A stretch of DNA of 12,545 nt from an uncultured Clostridia bacterium (lineage in GTDB: Bacteria; Bacillota_A; Clostridia; Oscillospirales; Oscillospiraceae), in NCBI GenBank assembly GCA_947307375.1, contig CAMZIX010000029.1, positions 1-12,545 of the forward strand, written 5' to 3'. Made by a program: the position numbers and the translations under genes. The notes below the pieces were generated by a model. That model did no database searches. It was not told the DNA's origin and was given only the letters and a program-made list of their open reading frames with translations. Of this stretch, positions 1 to 6,184 are shown in pieces (position 1 is the first letter of the stretch; every line of letters begins with the position of its first letter).

Positions 1-1112
1 GCGCCGCTCTCGGCCAGGGCCTTCGCCATGGCCTTGGTGCCGCCGGCGAACTGGTCAAACTCGAACACGCCCATCGGTCCGTTCCAGACGATGGTGCCGG
101 CGCCCTTGACGGCCTCGGAGAAGAGCTCCACGGTCTTGGGGCCGATGTCCATGCCCATCAGATCCTCGGGGATGTCGCCGTCGACGAGAACGGGCTCGGC
201 GTCCGCAGAGAACTCTGCCGCGGCGAGGTTATCCACGGGCAGCAGGAACTTCACGCCGCGCGCCTCCGCCTTCGCGATCATCTCGCGGGCGTAGTCCAGA
301 CGGTCGGCCTCGAGCAGAGACTTGCCGATCGCAAAGCCCTGGGCCTTCTTGAAGGTGTAGGCCATGCCGCCGCCGATGATGATGGTGTCGGCCTTCTCGA
401 GGAGGTTGTTGATGACGTTGATCTTATCGGAGACCTTGGCGCCGCCGAGAACGGCCACGAAGGGACGCTTGGGATCGTCCAGGGCCTTGCCCATGACGGA
501 CAGCTCCTTGGCCACCAGAAGGCCGCTGACGGCGGGCAGGAAGGCCGCGACGCCGGCGGTGGAGGCGTGGGCGCGGTGCACGGTGCCGAAGGCGTCGGAC
601 ACATAGAGCTCGGCCATGGAGGCCAGCTTCTCGGCCAGCGCGGGATCGTTCTTGGTCTCGCCCTTTTCAAAACGGAGGTTCTCCAGCAGCATGATCTGTC
701 CGGGCTGCAGCGCGGCGGCCTTGGCCATCGCGTCGGGGCCGACGGTGTCGGCGGCGAAGATCACTTCACGGCCGAGCAGCTCGCTCAGGCGCTGGGCCAC
801 AGGGGCCAGGGTCAGCTTGCGCAGGGACTTCTCCCAGCTCTCGCGGGTGACGTCCTCGGCCTTCTTGCCCTTTTCGACCTGCTTTTTCACAAAGCTCTCG
901 AAGGTGGCGACGGGCTTGCCCAGGTGGGAGCAGGCGATCACGGCCGCGCCCTGGTCAAGCAGATATTGGATGGTGGGGAGCGCCGCGACGATGCGCTTGT
1001 CGCTGGTGATCGCACCGGTCTCTTTGTTCTGGGGGACGTTGAAGTCGCAGCGGAGCAGCACTTTCTTGCCCGCAACGTCAACATCATAAACGGTCTTCTT
1101 GTTGTAGTTCAT
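1..1112 (-). CDS. pgk: Phosphoglycerate kinase, C-terminus cut by the window edge
   Basis: This is the glycolytic, cytosolic enzyme that interconverts 1,3-bisphosphoglycerate + ADP and 3-phosphoglycerate + ATP. 370 codons plus two bases are visible, and about the last 45-50 residues lie outside the window. Family motifs seen are the substrate-site RCDFNVP (residues 21-27), SHLGKP (62-67), [13 protein letters not shown] (173-185), GGAKVSDK (223-230), [10 protein letters not shown] (245-254) and [10 protein letters not shown] (343-352). The start ATG at 1112 has an AGGAGG Shine-Dalgarno (plus-strand 1119-1124), six bases away. Residues 68-100, between SHLGKP and TLAPVA, are a Lys/Glu-rich stretch about 20-25 residues longer than in typical bacterial enzymes. 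The gene lies 33 nt behind trmL on the same strand and is probably cotranscribed with it, though pgk may also have its own promoter not recognised here. Identification is very secure. Confidence 0.97.
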   Translation of the reverse strand, partial: MNYNKKTVYDVDVAGKKVLLRCDFNVPQNKETGAITSDKRIVAALPTIQYLLDQGAAVIACSHLGKPVATFESFVKKQVEKGKKAEDVTRESWEKSLRKLTLAPVAQRLSELLGREVIFAADTVGPDAMAKAAALQPGQIMLLENLRFEKGETKNDPALAEKLASMAELYVSDAFGTVHRAHASTAGVAAFLPAVSGLLVAKELSVMGKALDDPKRPFVAVLGGAKVSDKINVINNLLEKADTIIIGGGMAYTFKKAQGFAIGKSLLEADRLDYAREMIAKAEARGVKFLLPVDNLAAAEFSADAEPVLVDGDIPEDLMGMDIGPKTVELFSEAVKGAGTIVWNGPMGVFEFDQFAGGTKAMAKALAESG

Positions 1113-1145
1113 GTTGATCCTCCTATTTTATAATTTTTCTTTCCT

Positions 1146-1631
1146 TTATTCACCGGCCATGCAGCCGGTGTCTTTCAGACCCGGAAAGCCCTGCTGGCGC
1201 AGCGCCTCATAGGCCAGAACAGCCACGGAATTGGAGAGGTTCAGGCTCCTCGCCTCGGCGATCATCGGGATGCGGATGCAGCGGTCGCGGTATTTTTCGC
1301 GCAGCCACACGGGCAGCCCCGCGGTCTCCTTGCCGAACATCAGCGTCACGTCGCCGCGGAAATCCGCCTCGTCATAGGAATGCGGCGCCTTGGTCGTGGC
1401 GAGGAAGAGATGCTCGTCGCCGTTGATGCGGAAATATTCGTCCAGGTTCTCGTAAACCCGGATATCGACAAGATACCAGTAATCCAGACCGCAGCGCTTG
1501 ACCATTTTGTCGGAGATATCGAAGCCGAGCGGGCGGACCAGATGGAGCCTGGCGCCTGTCGCGGCGCAGGTGCGGGCGATCGCGCCGGTATTGTGCGGGA
1601 TCTCCGGCTCGACCAGGACGATATCAAGCAA
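1146..1631 (-). CDS. trmL: tRNA (cytidine/uridine-34-2'-O)-methyltransferase, SpoU/TrmH (SPOUT) family
   Basis: TrmL methylates the 2'-O of the wobble nucleotide of certain leucine tRNAs using S-adenosylmethionine. It is a small trefoil-knot dimer. Counting from the chosen start, the 161 residues match the usual length. They show the three SPOUT motifs: IPHNTGAIARTCAATGA near the N-terminus, LMFGKETAGLP, and the C-terminal knot RSLNLSNSVAVLAYEAL. The TTG at 1631 is preferred because homologs begin just before the IVLVEPEIP strand and an AAGGGG Shine-Dalgarno (plus-strand 1640-1645) lies eight bases upstream. An in-frame ATG at 1706 would add 25 residues, but it has no ribosome binding site and overlaps the probable -10 element. 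The gene is followed after 33 nt by pgk. The exact tRNA target is inferred from the family. Confidence 0.93.
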   Translation of the reverse strand: MLDIVLVEPEIPHNTGAIARTCAATGARLHLVRPLGFDISDKMVKRCGLDYWYLVDIRVYENLDEYFRINGDEHLFLATTKAPHSYDEADFRGDVTLMFGKETAGLPVWLREKYRDRCIRIPMIAEARSLNLSNSVAVLAYEALRQQGFPGLKDTGCMAGE

Positions 1632-1696
1632 GGCGCAATCCCCTTTCCGCGAATCAAAAGTCACCAAAACAGCGGGAATCCAAGTTTCCGCAAAAC

Positions 1697-1702
1697 ATTT
1701 TA
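1697..1702 (-). promoter_or_regulatory. Probable extended -10 promoter element for trmL-pgk
   Basis: Read on the minus strand, TAAAAT is preceded by TGC, giving an extended -10 (TGn-TAAAAT). It lies about 50 nt upstream of the trmL Shine-Dalgarno. No good -35 hexamer sits 16-18 bp upstream. That position is occupied by the edge of the 22-bp palindrome at 1715-1736, so the promoter may depend on the extended -10 or on a regulator. Confidence 0.45.
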
Positions 1703-1714
1703 GCACATTTTTTC

Positions 1715-1736
1715 AAAAAATCATGCATGATTTTTT
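1715..1736. promoter_or_regulatory. 22-bp perfect palindrome, candidate operator
   Basis: Six A, then TCATGCATGA, then six T form a perfect inverted repeat with no central spacer. It lies in the -35 region of the probable trmL promoter and about 15 bp upstream of the -35 of the plus-strand promoter. Its AT-rich arms and lack of a loop make it a poor transcription terminator, so a dimeric regulator site is the better guess. No specific regulator is recognised. Confidence 0.4.
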
Positions 1737-1751
1737 ATTTTTTTGCGATTC

Positions 1752-1780
1752 TTGCAATTTGTACAAATTTGGGCTATAAT
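1752..1780 (+). promoter_or_regulatory. Strong sigma-A promoter for the radical SAM / FMN dehydrogenase operon
   Basis: The -35 TTGCAA (1752-1757) and a perfect -10 TATAAT (1775-1780) are separated by exactly 17 bp, with a T/A-rich tract upstream (1731-1744) that could act as an UP element. Transcription would start near 1787, leaving a leader of about 57 nt before the ATG at 1844. A 14-bp palindrome fills much of the spacer (see 1756-1769). Confidence 0.85.
1756..1769. promoter_or_regulatory. 14-bp palindrome inside the promoter spacer, candidate operator
   Basis: AATTTGTACAAATT is a perfect inverted repeat. It begins on the last two bases of the -35 hexamer and extends into the spacer towards the -10. 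A protein bound here would block RNA polymerase, so a repressor of the downstream operon is a reasonable inference. The core TTGTACAA does not match a regulator that can be named with confidence. Confidence 0.5.
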
Positions 1781-1843
1781 CGTTTCCATAACATAACTTT
1801 TTATCGGCATTTTGCCCATTTTCCCTGATGATACGGAGACGGC

Positions 1844-2749
1844 ATGGAATATATATGCACGGAGTGCCCCAGGAACTGCGGCGCACGTCGCGGCGATCAT
1901 CTGCCGGGCGGCGTCTGCGCCAGCCCCGCCCTGCCGACGGTGGCGCGCGCCGCCCCTCATTTCGGCGAAGAACCCTGCATCAGCGGCACGCGCGGCTCCG
2001 GCGCGGTATTCTTCACCGGCTGCAGCCTGCGCTGCGTGTTCTGCCAGAACCGGGAGATCAGCCGCGGCCGCTGCGGCCAAACGCTGACGGTGCCGGAGCT
2101 GCGGGACTGCTTCCTGCGCCTGCGCGACCGGGGCGTGCACAACATCAACCTCGTCACCGGCAGCCATTTTGTGCGCCCCATCGCGGAGGCGCTGGACGGG
2201 CTCGATCTGGGCATCCCGGTCGTCTGGAACAGCAGCGGCTATGAAAAGCCGGAGACCCTGCGCCTGCTCGAGGGCCTGGTGCAGATCTATATGCCGGACA
2301 TGAAATACTGGAAAAGCGCCCTCGCCAGGCGTTATTCCGCCGCGGAGGATTATCCCCGGCGCGCCGCGGAGGCCATCCGCGAGATGTACCGCCAGGTCGG
2401 CCCCTTTGTGATGGACGAGGAAGGGATCCTGCGCTCGGGTCTTCTGGTCCGGCATCTGATCCTGCCGGGCGAGGATCTCAACAGCATGGATGTGATCGAC
2501 TTCGTCGCGGACGAATTCCCCGCGGGCAGCGTGCTCTTCTCGCTGATGAGTCAGTACACGCCGATGCCCGGGCTCGAACGATTTCCCGAGCTGCAGCGCC
2601 GCGTGGAGCCGGAGCTGAACGAGCGCCTGGTCGACTATATGCGCCGCCGCGGCATCGAAACCGGCTACTGGCAGGAGCCGGAGGCCGCCACCAAGGACAT
2701 GATTCCCGCCTTTGACGGGACAGGATTAATAAAGGAGGAAAAACCATGA
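1844..2749 (+). CDS. PflX-like radical SAM protein (pyruvate formate-lyase activase-related, COG1313-type)
   Basis: This is a 301-residue radical SAM enzyme. The cluster-binding motif CxxxCxxC is C60, C64 and C67 (CSLRCVFC), which holds the 4Fe-4S cluster that cleaves S-adenosylmethionine. A second Cys group at the N-terminus (C5, C8, C12, C25, with C45 further on) could bind another cluster or zinc. Downstream stretches typical of the PflX branch are VVWNSSGYEKPETL (about 220 nt into the C-terminal half of the barrel), YMPDMKYW and VRHLILPG. The family is named after pyruvate formate-lyase activase, but its substrate is not established. No glycyl-radical enzyme is visible nearby. The start has GGAG five bases upstream. 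The stop overlaps the next start as ATGA, so the two proteins are probably made in coordinated amounts. Confidence 0.88.
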   Translation: MEYICTECPRNCGARRGDHLPGGVCASPALPTVARAAPHFGEEPCISGTRGSGAVFFTGCSLRCVFCQNREISRGRCGQTLTVPELRDCFLRLRDRGVHNINLVTGSHFVRPIAEALDGLDLGIPVVWNSSGYEKPETLRLLEGLVQIYMPDMKYWKSALARRYSAAEDYPRRAAEAIREMYRQVGPFVMDEEGILRSGLLVRHLILPGEDLNSMDVIDFVADEFPAGSVLFSLMSQYTPMPGLERFPELQRRVEPELNERLVDYMRRRGIETGYWQEPEAATKDMIPAFDGTGLIKEEKP

Positions 2750-3765
2750 CGTATCAGGAGATCCACAAGGCAGCGACGACCGAGGTCGGTCCTTTCTGCA
2801 AAAACTGCCCCGTGTGCAACGGCCGCGCCTGCGGCAACACGATGCCCGGCCCCGGCTGCAAGTACCCCGGCAACGTCGCCGCGCGCAACTTTGACAAATG
2901 GCAGGAGATCTGCGTGAACATGGACACGCTCAATCCGAACGTCGAGCCGGATGTCGGCTTTGCCTTCGGCGGCCGGAAGTTTTCCGCGCCGATCTTCGCC
3001 GCGCCCCTCGGCGCCATCGACATGCACTACGGTCCCAAGTACAAGGATCAGGAGTACAACAGCATCCTGATCAGATCCGCTTATGATTACGGCGTGGCCG
3101 CGCTGACCGGCGACGGCGTCAATCCCGAGATCATGAAGAGCGCCGTGCGCGACATGGCGGAAGTCGAGGGCGTCGGCATCCCGACCATCAAGCCCTGGAA
3201 CAAGGAATTCGTGTTTGAAAAGCTCGACTTCGTCAAGGCGCACAAGATCTTCGCCGCCGCGATGGACGTCGACGGCGCGGGTCTCCCCTTCCTCAAGGCG
3301 ATGAATCCGAACGCGGGCAGCAAGTCTGTGGAGGAAATGCGCGAGATCATCGACTACGCCGAGCGCCCCTTCATCATCAAGGGCATCATGACCGTCGCCG
3401 GCGCGAAGAAGGCCGTGGAGGCCGGCGCCGCCGGCATCGTCGTGTCCAACCACGGCGGCCGCGTGCAGGGCGGCTGCCCCGCCACCGCCGAGGTCCTCCC
3501 CGCCATCGCCGAGGCCGTCAAGGGCCGGACCACGATCTTCGTCGATGGCGGCATCCGCTCCGGCGTCGACGTGTTCCGCGCGATCGCGCTCGGCGCCGAC
3601 GCCGTGCTGATCGGCCGCCCGATCCTGAACATGATCTACGGCAGCGCCGAAGAGGGCTTCAAGGTCTACCTCGACAAGATCGTCGGCGAGCTGAAGTCCA
3701 CGATGCAGATGTGCGGCGCGGCAAGCCTGAAGGACATTACCCGAGACAAGGTATTCCTCGGCTGA
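2746..3765 (+). CDS. FMN-dependent alpha-hydroxy-acid dehydrogenase/oxidase family protein with a Cys-rich N-terminus
   Basis: This is a 339-residue TIM-barrel flavoprotein of the lactate oxidase / glycolate oxidase / L-lactate dehydrogenase superfamily. FMN-binding and catalytic elements seen are PIFAAPLGA (82-90), K212 in IIKGI, the catalytic His236 and Arg239 in SNHGGR, and the phosphate-binding DGGIRSG (267-273) and GADAVLIGRP (283-292). The N-terminus carries C18, C21, C24, C29 and C38, absent from the classical plant and yeast enzymes and possibly binding an Fe-S cluster. The Asp usually found after SNHGGR (in QLD or VLD) is replaced by VQGG. Substrate is unknown; an L-2-hydroxyacid such as lactate is possible. 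In an anaerobe, electrons would probably go to a carrier rather than to oxygen. A full AAAGGAGG lies seven bases before the start, inside the end of the radical SAM gene. Confidence 0.88.
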   Translation: MTYQEIHKAATTEVGPFCKNCPVCNGRACGNTMPGPGCKYPGNVAARNFDKWQEICVNMDTLNPNVEPDVGFAFGGRKFSAPIFAAPLGAIDMHYGPKYKDQEYNSILIRSAYDYGVAALTGDGVNPEIMKSAVRDMAEVEGVGIPTIKPWNKEFVFEKLDFVKAHKIFAAAMDVDGAGLPFLKAMNPNAGSKSVEEMREIIDYAERPFIIKGIMTVAGAKKAVEAGAAGIVVSNHGGRVQGGCPATAEVLPAIAEAVKGRTTIFVDGGIRSGVDVFRAIALGADAVLIGRPILNMIYGSAEEGFKVYLDKIVGELKSTMQMCGAASLKDITRDKVFLG

Positions 3766-3775
3766 AGCCATCCCA

Positions 3776-3819
3776 TAACAAAAAACCGCTCCCCGATTCC
3801 GGGGAGCGGTTTTTTGTTA
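3776..3819. terminator. Bidirectional intrinsic terminator
   Basis: A perfect 10-bp GC-rich stem (3786-3795 with 3800-3809, ATTC loop) is flanked by A6 on the left and T6 on the right, so it ends transcription from either side. The pairing continues outward as TAAC/GTTA to span 3776-3819. It lies 10 nt after the stop of the FMN dehydrogenase gene and 16 nt beyond the stop of the convergent sugar-kinase gene. Confidence 0.95.
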
Positions 3820-3835
3820 TGTCAATAAAATTATG

Positions 3836-4882
3836 TTAACCTATCTGTGCGATGATCCGCTGCATCTCGTCCCATTTCCGTTCCATGTCGGCAGCGAGGG
3901 AAAACTGCGCGCGGGCGCGGGCAAGGTTCTGGCCGGGATACCTGATAGAAAAGTACGGATCGCCAAGCAGATGATCCGTCAGAAAGCGGATCCCGCACTC
4001 CAAAGTCATCGTCCAGGCGCCGAGCGGCAGCAGCTCGCGCTCACGGGCCGTCAGATGCGGAGCAGCCGACAGGAAGCCGCGGCAGAAAGCATCGAAATAA
4101 TCGAGCCGCAGTCCGATCCCCGCCTCGTCCTCCGCGCCGGTCGAGGCGCCGGAGCGGATCATATCGCCGAAATCATAAGCCGAGAGGCCGGGCATGACCG
4201 TATCGAGATCGATGACGCACAGCGCCGCACGGCTCGCCGCATCCAGCAGGACGTTGGACATCTTCGTGTCGTTGTGCGTCACGCGCAGCGGCAGCTCTCC
4301 CATTTCGCGGCAGCGCTGGAGCACGGCGGCCCGCTCCTCTCTCTCCCTGACGAAGGCCAGCTCTGTGGATACGTCAGCAAGGCGGCCCTTCGGATCGGCT
4401 GCCGCCGCCTCGCGCAGCTGGCGGTATCGCTCGGGCGTGTCGTGAAAGCGCGGGATCGTCTCCCGCAGCGTGTCGACCGGGAAATCGCGCAGCGCGTATT
4501 GAAAGCGGCCATAGGCGCCGGCGCTCTGGAAGCAGTCCTCCGCGCTCTCCGGCTTGAGCAGGTTCATGCTGTCCCGCACATACTCGCACAGCCGCCAGGC
4601 GCTGCCCTCGTCGTCCTCATAATAGCCCCCGCCCTCGAGCGTGTCGAGAAAGGCGACCATCGGAAGCGCTTCCCCGCTGCCCGCCATCCAGTCGCGCAGC
4701 CGGCGCAGATTCTCCATGATCGCGTCCACGTCGCGGAACACATAGCGGTTGACGCGCTGCAGCACATAGCGGCGGCACGTGTCACAGCTCACGACATAGC
4801 TGCGGTTGATGTGCCCGGCGCTGATCGGCTCGACGGAAACCGGCTTTCCCTCGAGCGGGAAATGCCGCAGGATCTCCTCCAT
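3836..4882 (-). CDS. nahK: N-acetylhexosamine 1-kinase-like sugar kinase (APH/choline kinase fold)
   Basis: This 348-residue cytosolic kinase closely resembles Bifidobacterium NahK, which phosphorylates GlcNAc/GalNAc at C1 in the lacto-N-biose/galacto-N-biose pathway. Shared stretches are GHINRSYVV near the start, ETIPRFHDTPERY (141-153), the catalytic loop LRVTHNDTKMSN (199-210, Asp205 as base, Asn210 metal ligand), the metal site IDLDTVMPG (224-232) and DFGDMIRSGAST (237-248). Homologs are often mislabelled aminoglycoside phosphotransferase or mucin desulfatase. The ATG at 4882 shares one base with the stop of the transporter gene (TGATG), with GGAGAAGG upstream, so translation is coupled. 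The open frame continues upstream to 5623, but that part is antisense-free overlap with the transporter in another frame and is not coding. Substrate identity is inferred; no sugar-1-phosphate nucleotidyltransferase or phosphorylase is in view. Confidence 0.85.
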   Translation of the reverse strand: MEEILRHFPLEGKPVSVEPISAGHINRSYVVSCDTCRRYVLQRVNRYVFRDVDAIMENLRRLRDWMAGSGEALPMVAFLDTLEGGGYYEDDEGSAWRLCEYVRDSMNLLKPESAEDCFQSAGAYGRFQYALRDFPVDTLRETIPRFHDTPERYRQLREAAAADPKGRLADVSTELAFVREREERAAVLQRCREMGELPLRVTHNDTKMSNVLLDAASRAALCVIDLDTVMPGLSAYDFGDMIRSGASTGAEDEAGIGLRLDYFDAFCRGFLSAAPHLTARERELLPLGAWTMTLECGIRFLTDHLLGDPYFSIRYPGQNLARARAQFSLAADMERKWDEMQRIIAQIG

Positions 4883-6159
4883 CACGCGTCCTTCTCCCTT
4901 CGGCGCAGCAGGAAGACCGGCACGAGGCAGAGCAGGAGGATCGCAGCCGCGGTCAGATAGATGCCCGGCGTGGGCACGGACTTGACCTGCCCGAGCTCGA
5001 CGTAGGTGCTGTCGCTGCCGCGGATGACCGCCGCGCCGATATTCGGCCCGATCAGCATCGGCAGCAGCACCGCGAAGATCATGCGGATGCCCTGGAAATG
5101 GCCGACCTTGCCCTCCGGCGTCCAGTCGCGGATCAGCGCGGAGAGCGCGGCGGAGAGCATCATATGCCCGCTCATCATCACCGTGCCGGCGACCATCACG
5201 GCGCCGCTCCCGCGCACGAAGAACATGCCGATCAGGCCCGCAAACATCACCAGCGCCGCCGGCACGGCAAAGCGCAGCTTGCCCACGCGGTCGATGAAGC
5301 GTCCGGCGACCACGCTCGCGACGGAGGCGAGGATCAGCACGACGCCCAGCACAAGCGCGTAGTTGTCGATCTTCAGATACTTCTGGATGTAGATGATGAT
5401 GTAGGGATAATAGACCTGCAGGGCGATCGAGAACAGCGCAAAGGCGCCGAGCGAGAGATAAAGCTCGGGATTGGCGCGCACGACCGAGGGGCGCAGACCG
5501 TAGAGCAGCTCCTGCACGCCGCCCCGGCGCGGGACGAGCGGGGGCGCGTCCTTCACGAGGAAGAGGCTCAGCAGGCCGACCGCGGTCACGGCAATGCCGA
5601 AAATGTTGAAGAACTCCCGCCATCTCCCCTGCTGGGTCAGACCGTCAAAGGCGGCAAAGATGACCAGCATCGACACCAGCGGCAGAATCTGCAGCACGCT
5701 CTCGACCTTGCCGCGGTTGTGTTCGTTCGTCACGTCCGTGACCCAGGCATTGAAGGCCGCGTCGTTGGCCGTGCTGCCGAAGAAGGTCATCACGCAGTCC
5801 AGGACGACGATGCAGACCGCGGCGGCCGCGACGGCGTTGGCCGCCGGGAACAGGCGCGCGGCGTTCTCCTTCGTCACATAGCCGAAGGCCGCCGTCGAAA
5901 AGCCCCAGAGGATATAACCGCAGGAGATAAAGATCTTCCGTTTGCCCACGCGGTCGGACAGCGCGCCCATCAGCAGCGTCGTCAGCGTGGCCGCCGCGGC
6001 GGACCAGCCGACCATGGCCGCGATATAACCCGGGTCCTGAGAGATCGTATTATACAGGTAGACGTTGAAATACATGTTTTCGATCGTCCAGGCGAACTGG
6101 CCGAACAGACCGATCAGGATCAGTCCGAGCCAGTTGCGGACGCCGAGCTTTTCGCTCAT
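4882..6159 (-). CDS. MFS transporter, probably for a sugar or amino-sugar
   Basis: This is a 425-residue inner-membrane protein with about 12 hydrophobic segments arranged as two six-helix halves. MFS motif A appears in both: GALSDRVGKRK (65-75) after helix 2, and GRFIDRVGKLR (286-296) in the second half. The loop between the halves (about 203-230) is charged and proline-rich. The N-terminal IENMYFNVYLYNTIS stretch is common in Clostridial sugar-type MFS proteins. GGGAGGG lies a few bases before the ATG at 6159. The gene follows pepT by 25 nt and overlaps the sugar-kinase gene by one base. Pairing with a NahK-like kinase suggests import of an N-acetylhexosamine or a related sugar, but sequence alone does not give substrate or energy coupling. 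Confidence 0.85.
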   Translation of the reverse strand: MSEKLGVRNWLGLILIGLFGQFAWTIENMYFNVYLYNTISQDPGYIAAMVGWSAAAATLTTLLMGALSDRVGKRKIFISCGYILWGFSTAAFGYVTKENAARLFPAANAVAAAAVCIVVLDCVMTFFGSTANDAAFNAWVTDVTNEHNRGKVESVLQILPLVSMLVIFAAFDGLTQQGRWREFFNIFGIAVTAVGLLSLFLVKDAPPLVPRRGGVQELLYGLRPSVVRANPELYLSLGAFALFSIALQVYYPYIIIYIQKYLKIDNYALVLGVVLILASVASVVAGRFIDRVGKLRFAVPAALVMFAGLIGMFFVRGSGAVMVAGTVMMSGHMMLSAALSALIRDWTPEGKVGHFQGIRMIFAVLLPMLIGPNIGAAVIRGSDSTYVELGQVKSVPTPGIYLTAAAILLLCLVPVFLLRRREKDA

Positions 6160-6184
6160 GGGAAGCCCTCCCTTTCTGCGCAGC

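Noticed and set aside
1113..1145. TATAAA-like element between trmL and pgk as a separate pgk promoter
   Set aside because: It lies only a few bases from the pgk Shine-Dalgarno, leaving no room for a leader, and no acceptable -35 is found at 16-18 bp.
2665..3771. A 368-codon minus-strand frame opposite the FMN dehydrogenase
   Set aside because: Its sequence is Asp/His/Ala/Gly/Val-rich and has no family features; the plus-strand protein has intact FMN-binding and catalytic motifs.
4883..5623. Upstream extension of the sugar-kinase frame to give a 595-residue protein
   Set aside because: The extra part overlaps the MFS gene in another frame and is Arg/Ala-rich without domain character. NahK-type proteins start at the MEEILRHF region, where a Shine-Dalgarno is present.
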